A stretch of DNA of 29,571 nt. Source: RGIG5681 sp034180345. Its GTDB lineage: Bacteria > Bacillota_I > Bacilli_A > Erysipelotrichales > Erysipelotrichaceae. The notes beneath the pieces are model-generated. The model made no database searches and was not told the origin of the DNA. It saw nothing but the letters and a program-made list of their open reading frames with translations. Positions 16,652-23,579 of this stretch are shown in pieces; position 1 is the stretch's first letter; each line of letters begins with the position of its first letter. The DNA lies in contig JAXFOQ010000009.1 of assembly GCA_034180345.1 (NCBI GenBank), positions 1 to 29,571 on the forward strand, in the 5' to 3' direction. Position numbers and translations under genes: made by a program.

Positions 16652-17305
16652 ATGAAAAAAGTAGTGATTGTTTTCTTGTTGACTTTGATGATGGTTGGTT
16701 GTTCTAATCAGGCTTTTAATCGTGAAAAATATGCAGCTATGATTAAAACAATAGCCGATGAGAGTGTTCAAGAAAATAAAAATAACTATAAGAAGTACTA
16801 TTCTTTTTATTCAGATCCAGCCCTTGGTGTTAAAAAAAGTGGTGATCTATATAATGTATTTAGCTATGATAAGTATGAAATAATTATGAATGTTAATCTT
16901 AAACATATTATTAATACCAGCTTTTATCAAGACGAAGATAATTTTGTCGATGAAAATCAAGCCCAACAAGAGCCTTTATTTAGATATGATGGTGAATATC
17001 TAAATTCTGATAATAAACAGAAAAAATTCCGAGTTATGATTTATAATAAGGATGGTAAATATCTTGTAGATCTATTTGCGGAGGATGTATCATTTTCCAG
17101 CATCTGTAATGATCAAGATATAGAGAATATTACTAAGAAAATGTTTTATTGTTTAAAAAATGTTAATGTTAATAGGGAATTGTTGCTTGATGATTATAGC
17201 TTGAAATTAACTTTTACCAGCAAGAAGAAGGAAATTGATCTATTTAAGGTTTCCGTTCCACCTTCGGGACATTTAGAAGATATTATTAAACCTAATTCAA
17301 ATTAG
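16652..17305 (+). CDS. Hypothetical lipoprotein
   Basis: This 217-residue protein has signal peptide MKKVVIVFLLTLMMVGC, with C17 in the lipobox. The mature part is charged, with tyrosine-rich KYYSFYSDPALG, a beta-rich middle (YDKYEIIMNVNLKHI, KFRVMIYNKDGKYLVDLFAE) and a C-terminal VSVPPSGHLEDIIKPN. I do not recognise a family. It lies between the SAF protein and the SPI(F/Y)G-motif protein, 15 bp from the latter, so they are probably co-expressed. Confidence 0.78.
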   Translation: MKKVVIVFLLTLMMVGCSNQAFNREKYAAMIKTIADESVQENKNNYKKYYSFYSDPALGVKKSGDLYNVFSYDKYEIIMNVNLKHIINTSFYQDEDNFVDENQAQQEPLFRYDGEYLNSDNKQKKFRVMIYNKDGKYLVDLFAEDVSFSSICNDQDIENITKKMFYCLKNVNVNRELLLDDYSLKLTFTSKKKEIDLFKVSVPPSGHLEDIIKPNSN

Positions 17306-17320
17306 CGATAAGGAGAAGAT

Positions 17321-17998
17321 ATGAAAAAGAAATTTATTGATTTTTTATTTGAAGATGATGTTATTGAAGAAACAGAAACAACACTGGAGGTGTTAAACGA
17401 TCATTCTAATCAATTAGAATTAGAAAAAAAGTATGAGGAAAAATTATTGAAAAAGCCTAAACCTGTTAAAAAGGATTATAATTTAGAACTCAATAGAACC
17501 AAAACTAAGACAATGATTGATTTTGATGAACCGAAACCTAGTCGAATTAAAAATATTTCTAAGGCTCCTGTTGCCTATGAAGTAAGAGAACCGATTTCAC
17601 CGATTTTTGGTATTGCTTCAGAAAAGGTCTTCACTACTCCACAAATTGCCAAAGACAATGTTAATCAAGCCAGTAAAATTGGAACGATTATTTCACCTAT
17701 TTACGGTACGATGGTGGAAGCTGATGCTCAAAAGCCGATACCAGAACCTAAGAATGATGTAGAAAAGAAGATACCACCAAGAATTATCGACTATGATCCA
17801 TCAATATTTATGCAAAATAATGATAAAGTTGTAGAAAGCTTGGAATCTAAGACTACCGATGATAATGTTGAAGTTTTGGATATTAGGAATGGCTTTGATA
17901 AGGTTAGCGATCAGGATTTTTTCAATGAAATTATTGAAGAAAGTGATGATAAAGTTGTTATTTCTAGAGATATATCACTCTTTGATGAAGATAAATAG
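17321..17998 (+). CDS. Hypothetical protein with repeated SPI(F/Y)G motif
   Basis: This 225-residue soluble protein is rich in Lys, Glu and Asp and probably largely disordered. An acidic N-terminus (MKKKFIDFLFEDDVIEE) is followed by a basic stretch (KKPKPVKK). Two copies of a short motif follow, PISPIFG (91-97) and IISPIYG (123-129), 32 residues apart and each embedded in a polar linker. The C-terminus is acidic (FFNEIIEESDD, SLFDEDK). It has no signal peptide or membrane segment. It starts after AAGGAGAAG at good spacing. The duplicated motif looks like a docking site for a partner; that is inference. Function unknown. Confidence 0.75.
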   Translation: MKKKFIDFLFEDDVIEETETTLEVLNDHSNQLELEKKYEEKLLKKPKPVKKDYNLELNRTKTKTMIDFDEPKPSRIKNISKAPVAYEVREPISPIFGIASEKVFTTPQIAKDNVNQASKIGTIISPIYGTMVEADAQKPIPEPKNDVEKKIPPRIIDYDPSIFMQNNDKVVESLESKTTDDNVEVLDIRNGFDKVSDQDFFNEIIEESDDKVVISRDISLFDEDK

Positions 17999-18020
17999 AC
18001 ACCAACCTGTCTATTTTTTT
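17993..18020 (+). terminator. Terminator overlapping the stop of the SPI(F/Y)G gene
   Basis: AAATAGACA / TGTCTATTT form a 9-bp stem with a 6-nt loop, running into Ts. The stop codon TAG lies in the left arm. Confidence 0.9.
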
Positions 18021-18041
18021 ATTTAATCGCTTACATTTTTA

Positions 18042-18069
18042 TTGAAAACTTTTTCATAAATGATAGAAT
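18042..18069 (+). promoter_or_regulatory. Promoter of the ytxG-ytxH-ccpA operon
   Basis: TTGAAA (18042-18047), a 16-bp spacer and TAGAAT (18064-18069), with TGA just before the -10. The -35 overlaps the cre-like palindrome at 18043-18056. Confidence 0.7.
18043..18056. promoter_or_regulatory. cre-like palindrome (possible CcpA autoregulation site)
   Basis: TGAAAACTTTTTCA fits the cre consensus at every position but the second base of the central CG (CT here). It overlaps the -35 and spacer of the ccpA operon promoter, where a bound repressor would block polymerase. The loss of the CG core lowers confidence. Confidence 0.4.
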
Positions 18070-18088
18070 AATGGTAGAGGTAATTGTT

Positions 18089-18424
18089 ATGGATAAATTT
18101 TTAAATATTACAAATATGGTAATACCTATATTAATTATTATGACGTTGTTGTTGATTATTTATCTGTTGATAAAATTAATTGAAACAATTAAAAGATTAA
18201 ATAGTGTTTTGGCTAATGTTGATAATACTCTAAATGGTGTTAATAAGAGTTTAGATAAAATCCAAGAACCACTTGATGTGGTGGTTAAACTGTCAAGGAC
18301 GGTTTCTAAAGCCCATGATGCTACATATAGTGCCATTGGCAATTTAAAACAACACTTAATTCAATTAATTGAATTGTTGAAAGAAAAATTAACTGCTTTA
18401 AAAAATCATAAGAAGGGAGAATGA
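18089..18424 (+). CDS. ytxG: DUF948 / YtxG-like membrane protein
   Basis: This 111-residue protein has one N-terminal membrane helix (VIPILIIMTLLLIIYLLIKLI). A heptad-patterned coiled coil follows (LNSVLANVDNTLNGVNKSLDKIQEPLDVVVKL), and the end is basic. This is the DUF948 layout. In Bacillus, ytxG-ytxH-ytxJ lies just upstream of ccpA, as here. The in-frame ATG at 18071 would start inside the predicted transcript start; ATG 18089 has AGAGG at a fitting distance. Molecular function is not known. Confidence 0.8.
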   Translation: MDKFLNITNMVIPILIIMTLLLIIYLLIKLIETIKRLNSVLANVDNTLNGVNKSLDKIQEPLDVVVKLSRTVSKAHDATYSAIGNLKQHLIQLIELLKEKLTALKNHKKGE

Positions 18425-18426
18425 AT

Positions 18427-19035
18427 ATGAACGAGCAAAAAGAACTTGAAAAATCAATTGAAGAAACAGTAGAAGAAATGAAGAAGAAGATTGATGAAAT
18501 CACTAAGGCTACTAAATCTCAAGAACCAAAAATCCAAGAAAAAGTCAGTAAAATTGCTGAAAAATCAATAACGGTACTTAATGAATCAATTGAAAAACTA
18601 ACCCAGATGGCTGTTGATATTAAAAATTCCGAAGAATTTAAAAACACTTTAACCTTCATCAAAAATAAATCTTGTGAAGTTGGTGATGCAACCGTTAAAA
18701 AAATTAAAGACATCAAAGATTCTGAAGAATTTAAAAAGGGTGTCGCTAATGTTTCGGAAGCTATTAAAAATGGTGCTAATTTCGCCAAGGAAAAAGCTAT
18801 TGACGGCTATAAAGAATTAGAAAAGAATGATAATGTTAAAAAGGTAATTGATGGAGCTGGTAAAAAGCTTGAAGAATTGAATAAGACCGCTAATGATTTT
18901 ATCAATAAACCATCGGTTGCTGATAAAATTGACAAGGCTAAAGATACAACTATCGACCTTGCTGAAAAAGCTTTAGAAAGTTTAAAGAAGTGGTTAAAAC
19001 CTGAAGACCACCATGATGGAGATTCTAAAGAGTAG
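18427..19035 (+). CDS. ytxH: YtxH-like amphipathic helical protein
   Basis: This 202-residue, lysine- and glutamate-rich, almost wholly helical protein has repeated 11-residue-type amphipathic segments (for example KNSEEFKNTLTFIKNKSCEV and KDSEEFKKGVANVSEAIKN, about 25 residues apart). The C-terminus, VADKIDKAKDTTIDLAEKAL, is like apolipoprotein- or LEA-type helices. It lacks a signal peptide. Position between ytxG and ccpA suggests a YtxH counterpart, though the N-terminal membrane helix usual in YtxH is not seen. An alternative ATG at 18421 overlaps the ytxG stop but is too close to the GGGAGA ribosome site, so 18427 is preferred. Confidence 0.7.
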   Translation: MNEQKELEKSIEETVEEMKKKIDEITKATKSQEPKIQEKVSKIAEKSITVLNESIEKLTQMAVDIKNSEEFKNTLTFIKNKSCEVGDATVKKIKDIKDSEEFKKGVANVSEAIKNGANFAKEKAIDGYKELEKNDNVKKVIDGAGKKLEELNKTANDFINKPSVADKIDKAKDTTIDLAEKALESLKKWLKPEDHHDGDSKE

Positions 19036-19036
19036 T

Positions 19037-20035
19037 ATGAAAAAGGTTACTATATATGATGTTGCTAAGGAGTCTGGCGTTTCATTGGCGACGGTTAGCA
19101 GGGTCATCAATGAATCGGGTATTGTCAAAGAACCAACAAAATTAAGAGTCAAGGAAGCAATTGAACGACTTGGTTATCGTCCAAATGCCATTGCTCAAGG
19201 CTTGGCATTACAAAAAACCACCACCATCGGTTTGGTTATTCCTGAAGTTGGCTTTACCTATACCGGACAAATAATCAACGGTTTATTGGATGTGGCAAAA
19301 ATTTATAACTACAATATTATTTTACATACGATTACTGAAGGTATTAGTGAAGTATCGGAAATTGTAGATATGATTATTAAATCACGGGTTGATGGTGTGG
19401 TGATTTATAGTGATAAGATTTTAAGTGCGGATGTGGAATTATTAAACCGATATAATATTCCTATTGTGATTATTGGTAATAAAATGAGTGGTGAAGGACT
19501 ATGTTCAGTCTATGTTGATATTGAAAAGGCAATCTATGAATTGACTTCAAAATATTTGATTGAAGGTATTGAAGACATTGCCATCATTGAAGATCGTAAA
19601 AATGGTTATAGTTCCAAACAGATGGTCGAAGGGGCAAAACGCGCCTTTAAAAAACAGGGTAAAGAATTTAAGGGCTTTATTGAGATACCAGGTGAATATC
19701 GCTCAAGTTATAAGTATCTGGTAAATTATTTCAAAGAACATAAACATCAATTAATTATCGCCAACCGTGATAGTCAAGCGATGGCTATTTTAAATAGTGC
19801 CAGAGAAAATGGTATCGCCATTCCTGATGAGATGGAGATTGTTTGTGTGATTGATACAAAATATAACAGTATCACAAGACCTACCATTACCTCTTTTTCA
19901 ATCCCATCCTATGATTTGGGAGCTGTAAGTATGCGTGTTTTAACCAAGATGCTTCAATCAGAAAATGTTGATGAAAAAGAAAAGTGTTTGAGTTATCTAT
20001 ATAACCCAAGACAGACCACTAAAAATAATAAGTAG
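19037..20035 (+). CDS. ccpA: LacI-family carbon catabolite regulator CcpA
   Basis: CcpA binds cre sites, with HPr-Ser46-P as corepressor, to repress or activate carbon metabolism genes. The LacI HTH and hinge are clear in the first 60 residues: VTIYDVAKESGVSLATVSRVI, then RPNAIAQGLALQKTTTIGLV, very close to CcpA proteins. A periplasmic-binding-like effector domain follows. The 332-residue length matches. The HTH start and family alignment fix ATG 19037; a longer frame from 19013 would add an unrelated tail. It overlaps the ytxH end closely (1 nt gap), as in Bacillus ytxGHJ-aroA-ccpA order, which supports CcpA over a sugar-specific LacI repressor. Confidence 0.9.
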   Translation: MKKVTIYDVAKESGVSLATVSRVINESGIVKEPTKLRVKEAIERLGYRPNAIAQGLALQKTTTIGLVIPEVGFTYTGQIINGLLDVAKIYNYNIILHTITEGISEVSEIVDMIIKSRVDGVVIYSDKILSADVELLNRYNIPIVIIGNKMSGEGLCSVYVDIEKAIYELTSKYLIEGIEDIAIIEDRKNGYSSKQMVEGAKRAFKKQGKEFKGFIEIPGEYRSSYKYLVNYFKEHKHQLIIANRDSQAMAILNSARENGIAIPDEMEIVCVIDTKYNSITRPTITSFSIPSYDLGAVSMRVLTKMLQSENVDEKEKCLSYLYNPRQTTKNNK

Positions 20036-20043
20036 AATATTTA

Positions 20044-20064
20044 GGTGAATTTAAATAATTCACC
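20044..20064 (+). terminator. Terminator after ccpA
   Basis: GGTGAATT / AATTCACC form an 8-bp stem with a 5-nt loop. Only a short T-rich tail (TTTATT) follows, so efficiency may be modest. Confidence 0.65.
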
Positions 20065-20160
20065 TTTATTATGGATAATTTTAGGGATATTTAATGATAA
20101 GTATTTTAAATATTATTAAATTAAGATAAAATATATATGTTACTTAAAGGGAGGTAGAAT

Positions 20161-21024
20161 ATGTTAGTATCTGCAAAAGAGATGCTTGATAAGGCTTATG
20201 AAGGTCATTATGGAGTAGCTCAATTTAACATCAATAATCTTGAATGGATTAAATCTGTTTTAAAGGCTTGTGAAGAAGCTAAAGCACCAGTAATTTTAGG
20301 TGTATCTGAAGGTGCTGCAAAATATATGTGTGGCTTTAAAAATGTTATGAATATGGTTCGTGGCGTTCATGATCAAATGGGAATTACGGTTCCTGTGGCT
20401 GTGCACTTAGACCATGGTACATACGAAGGCGCAAAGGCTTGTATCGAAGCAGGCTTTACCAGTGTTATGTTTGACGGTTCACATTTCTCAATTGAAGAAA
20501 ATATTCAAAAGAGTAAAGAAATTATTGAATATGCACATAGTCGTGGTGTTTCTGTTGAATGTGAAGTTGGTGGCATCGGTGGTGAAGAAGACGGTGTTAC
20601 TTCAATGGGTGAAGTTGCTAATCCTGATGAATGCAAGATGGTGGCTGATCTAGGTGTGGACTTCCTAGCTGCTGGTATTGGTAATATTCATGGTAAATAT
20701 CCTGAAAATTGGGCTGGCTTAAATTTTGATGCCTTAGAAGCAATCAAAAATAAAGTGGGCAAAATGCCATTAGTATTACATGGTGGTTCTGGTATTCCTA
20801 AGGAACAAGTATTAAAGGCTGTTAGCTTAGGTGTTTCAAAAATCAATGTTAATACTGAATTACAATTAGTATTCCAAGCAGCTACAAGAAAATACATCGA
20901 AGAAGGAAAAGATATTCAAGGAAAGGGATATGACCCTCGTAAATTATTAGCTCCTGGCTGTGATGCTATTGTTAAAAAATGTATCGAAATGCTTAATGAT
21001 TTCGGTTCTGCCAACAAAGCGTAA
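20161..21024 (+). CDS. fba: Class II fructose-1,6-bisphosphate aldolase
   Basis: A zinc-dependent glycolytic enzyme that interconverts fructose 1,6-bisphosphate with dihydroxyacetone phosphate and glyceraldehyde 3-phosphate. The 287-residue length is typical. Signatures: VAVHLDHGTYEGAKACIEAGFTSVMFDGSH (catalytic Asp and zinc His; residues about 79-108), the ECEVGGIGGEEDGV segment, FLAAGIGNIHGKYP, LVLHGGSGIP (zinc His), and KINVNTELQL. A strong AAGGGAGG site is placed 6 nt before ATG, as expected for a highly expressed gene. It is followed at once by its own terminator. Confidence 0.97.
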   Translation: MLVSAKEMLDKAYEGHYGVAQFNINNLEWIKSVLKACEEAKAPVILGVSEGAAKYMCGFKNVMNMVRGVHDQMGITVPVAVHLDHGTYEGAKACIEAGFTSVMFDGSHFSIEENIQKSKEIIEYAHSRGVSVECEVGGIGGEEDGVTSMGEVANPDECKMVADLGVDFLAAGIGNIHGKYPENWAGLNFDALEAIKNKVGKMPLVLHGGSGIPKEQVLKAVSLGVSKINVNTELQLVFQAATRKYIEEGKDIQGKGYDPRKLLAPGCDAIVKKCIEMLNDFGSANKA

Positions 21025-21037
21025 ATTGTGTGTAATC

Positions 21038-21069
21038 GACCTCTTTAATTTTAAAAAGAGGTCTTTTTT
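21038..21069 (+). terminator. Terminator after fba
   Basis: GACCTCTTT / AAAGAGGTC form a perfect 9-bp stem with an 8-nt loop, then six Ts. Confidence 0.93.
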
Positions 21070-21076
21070 ATGAAAA

Positions 21077-21148
21077 ATGTGAAAGCGCTTAAGAGTATTT
21101 AAGATAAATGCTTTGTGGCATTTCACATTTTTGACAATAATTTCACAT
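21077..21148. promoter_or_regulatory. Triple TTTCACAT boxes upstream of the arc operon
   Basis: ATGTGAAA (21077-21084) is the reverse complement of TTTCACAT, which occurs at 21121-21128 and 21141-21148. The two direct copies are 20 bp apart, about two helical turns, and flank TTGACA at 21131. TGTGA/TCACA is the half-site of CRP/FNR proteins, and ArcR of that family controls arc operons in several Firmicutes. Binding is inferred. Confidence 0.55.
21080..21093. promoter_or_regulatory. cre-like site upstream of arcA
   Basis: TGAAAGCGCTTAAG keeps the TGAAA arm, the CG core and the T at +2 of the cre consensus; only the last two bases differ. It overlaps the first TTTCACAT box and lies about 200 bp before arcA. 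CcpA control of arc operons is established in other Firmicutes. Confidence 0.5.
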
Positions 21149-21159
21149 AAAATTCAGAT
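21131..21159 (+). promoter_or_regulatory. Possible arc promoter with consensus -35
   Basis: TTGACA (21131-21136) is followed after 17 bp by TCAGAT, a poor -10. It could be an activator-dependent promoter. An alternative -10 is TAAAAT at 21201-21206, without a good -35. Confidence 0.4.
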
Positions 21160-21224
21160 TAAATCCCGATTTTGTTATTAATATATCTTATATATTTTGG
21201 TAAAATAACAGTGTTAAGAGTTGT

Positions 21225-21236
21225 CGGATTAATCCG
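21225..21236. repeat. 12-bp perfect palindrome in the arcA leader
   Basis: CGGATTAATCCG is GC-richer than its surroundings and lies about 60 bp before the arcA ribosome site. A related ATTAATCC at 21243-21250 could pair alternatively. It could be a regulator site or an RNA switch. Confidence 0.5.
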
Positions 21237-21295
21237 CGAATTAATTAATCCTAATATTATTGAATGACAGCTCAAAAATAAAGAAGGAGGCCAAA

Positions 21296-22525
21296 ATGGC
21301 AAATATTCATGTTACGAGTGAAATAAAAACACTCAAAAAAGTTTTATTACACCGTCCTGGTAAAGAATTAGAAAATCTTACTCCAGACACTCTAAGCGAA
21401 TTATTATTCGATGATATTCCTGATTTAGTGAAAGCTCAAGACGAACACGATCGTTTTGCAGGAATTTTAAGAGATAATGGTGTAGAGGTTGTTTATCTTG
21501 AAGACTTGATGGCAGAAACTTTAGATGCTAATCCTGGTTTAAGAGAAACATTCTTAAAACAATTCATTGAAGAAGCAGGTGTTGATAATGTTGGTTACCG
21601 TGCAATCTTAACTAACTACTTCAATGCAATTAAAGATACTAAAGAATTTGTATTAAAGACTATGGCTGGTGTTACTATCAGAGAATTAGGCGATATTAAA
21701 ACTGACTACTTGGTTGATCGCATCAAATCTGATTCTTACTTAGCAATCAATCCAATGCCAAACTTATACTTCACTCGCGATCCATTCGCTTCAGTTGGTA
21801 ATGGTGCTGTTATTAACAGAATGTATTCAGTAACAAGAAACAGAGAAACAATCTATGCTGATTATATCTTCCGTTTCCATCCTGAATATAAGGGTAATGT
21901 TCCTGATTTATACGGACGCAAAAACCCATTCCATATTGAAGGCGGCGATGTATTAAATGTTAATGAAAAATTATTATTCATCGGTATTTCTCAAAGAACT
22001 CAAGCAGATGCTATCCAAGAATTAGCAATGAAGATGTTCTATGAAAACGAAGGTAATAAGATTGAAACAATCCTAGCATTCAATATTCCTGCAAGCCGTG
22101 CATTCATGCACTTGGATACAGTATTTACACAAATCGATCACGATGCATTTACTATCCACCCAGGTATCATGGGAACATTACAAGTATTTGCAATTACTGC
22201 TGATCGTGCAAACCATGGTGTGCATATTGAAGAACATACAGGTGAATTAAGCGAAATTCTTGCTAAATTCATGGGTCTTGATAAGGTTCGTCTATTCCCA
22301 TGTGGTGCAGGTGATGAAATTGCTGCTGAACGCGAACAATGGAATGATGGTTCAAATACATTAACAATCGCTCCAGGTAAAATCATCGTTTATAAGAGAA
22401 ACCATGTAACTAACAAATACTTAAAAGAAAATGGTTTCACAGTTCTTGAACTAGACGCTGATAACTTATGCGTAGGACGCGGTGGCCCTCGTTGTATGTC
22501 AATGCCACTTGTGCGTGAAGACTAA
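21296..22525 (+). CDS. arcA: Arginine deiminase
   Basis: It converts arginine to citrulline and ammonia, the first step of the ADI pathway. The 409-residue protein carries the ADI blocks: LHRPGKELENL, YFTRDPFASVGNG, the HIEGGDVL segment, AFMHLDTVFTQI with catalytic His, EREQWNDGSN, and near the C-terminus GRGGPRCMSMPLVRED with the nucleophilic Cys. AAGGAGG sits before ATG 21296; an upstream in-frame TTG at 21260 covers the ribosome site and is rejected. First gene of arcA-arcB-arcC-arcD. Confidence 0.98.
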   Translation: MANIHVTSEIKTLKKVLLHRPGKELENLTPDTLSELLFDDIPDLVKAQDEHDRFAGILRDNGVEVVYLEDLMAETLDANPGLRETFLKQFIEEAGVDNVGYRAILTNYFNAIKDTKEFVLKTMAGVTIRELGDIKTDYLVDRIKSDSYLAINPMPNLYFTRDPFASVGNGAVINRMYSVTRNRETIYADYIFRFHPEYKGNVPDLYGRKNPFHIEGGDVLNVNEKLLFIGISQRTQADAIQELAMKMFYENEGNKIETILAFNIPASRAFMHLDTVFTQIDHDAFTIHPGIMGTLQVFAITADRANHGVHIEEHTGELSEILAKFMGLDKVRLFPCGAGDEIAAEREQWNDGSNTLTIAPGKIIVYKRNHVTNKYLKENGFTVLELDADNLCVGRGGPRCMSMPLVRED

Positions 22526-22561
22526 TTAAACAATTATACTAAGGAAGGAAATAACTATTAT

Positions 22562-23566
22562 ATGCCAGTAAATTTACAAGGTAAGAGCTTATTAACATTA
22601 GCTGATTACACTCCAGAACAAATCAATTACTTAATCGACCTAAGCGAACAATTTAAAAAATTAAAACTTGCTCGTACTCCACACCGTTATTTAGAAGGAA
22701 AGAATATTGTCTTATTATTTGAAAAAACTTCTACTCGTACTCGTTGCTCATTTGAAGTAGCTGGTATGGACTTAGGTATGGGAGTAACTTATCTTGATCC
22801 AGGTTCAAGCCAAATGGGTAAAAAAGAATCTATCGAAGATACTGCTAAAGTATTAGGCCGTTTCTACGATGGTATCGAATACCGTGGTTTTGACCAAGCT
22901 CAAGTAGAAGCATTAGCTAAATATTCAGGTGTTCCAGTATGGAATGGTTTAACAGATGCTTTCCACCCAACTCAAATGATTGCCGATATGTTGACAATCA
23001 AAGAAAACTTCGGTTACTTAAAAGGTTTAAACTTTGTTTTCATGGGTGATTGCCGTAATAATGTATCAAACTCATTAATGGTTGTTTGTGCAAAATTAGG
23101 TGTAAACTATATCGGTTGTGGACCAAAAGAATTATGGGCTGATGATGCATTAGTAGCTAAGGCTAAAGAATTTGCGAAATTACATAATTCAAAAGTTGAA
23201 TTCACTGAAAATGTTGAAGAAGCTACTAAGGGTGCTCATGCTATCTATACTGATATTTGGGTATCAATGGGCGAACCTGCTGAAGTATGGGCTGAAAGAA
23301 TCAGATTATTAAGTCCTTACAAAGTAACTCAAAAAGTAATTGAAAATGCTGATGAAGATGTAATCTTTATGCACTGCTTACCTTCATTCCATGATTTAAA
23401 AACTACTGTTGGTAAAGAAATTCATGAACAATTTGGCGACAAATATGATCTTGAAGGTATGGAAGTTACTGATGAAGTATTCCTTGGCAAACACAGCCGT
23501 GTATTTGATGAAGCTGAAAATCGTATGCATACAATTAAAGCCATCATGTACGCTACATTGAAATAA
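22562..23566 (+). CDS. arcB: Ornithine carbamoyltransferase, catabolic
   Basis: In the ADI pathway it runs in the phosphorolytic direction, citrulline plus phosphate to ornithine and carbamoyl phosphate. The 334-residue protein shows the carbamoyl-phosphate loop STRTRCSFE, the AFHPTQ-type motif (here TDAFHPTQMIADMLTI), MGDCRNNVSNS, and HCLPSFHD with catalytic Cys. Its place between arcA and arcC marks the catabolic form. The ribosome site AAGGAAGGA is a little far from ATG (about 13 nt). Confidence 0.97.
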   Translation: MPVNLQGKSLLTLADYTPEQINYLIDLSEQFKKLKLARTPHRYLEGKNIVLLFEKTSTRTRCSFEVAGMDLGMGVTYLDPGSSQMGKKESIEDTAKVLGRFYDGIEYRGFDQAQVEALAKYSGVPVWNGLTDAFHPTQMIADMLTIKENFGYLKGLNFVFMGDCRNNVSNSLMVVCAKLGVNYIGCGPKELWADDALVAKAKEFAKLHNSKVEFTENVEEATKGAHAIYTDIWVSMGEPAEVWAERIRLLSPYKVTQKVIENADEDVIFMHCLPSFHDLKTTVGKEIHEQFGDKYDLEGMEVTDEVFLGKHSRVFDEAENRMHTIKAIMYATLK

Positions 23567-23579
23567 GGAAAACTTATTA

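Noticed and set aside
20044..20064. GGTGAATTTAAATAATTCACC as an ArgR (ARG) box before fba
   Set aside because: ARG boxes have TGAAT and ATTCA separated by 4 bases; here they are 7 apart, and the site fits a terminator hairpin after ccpA better.
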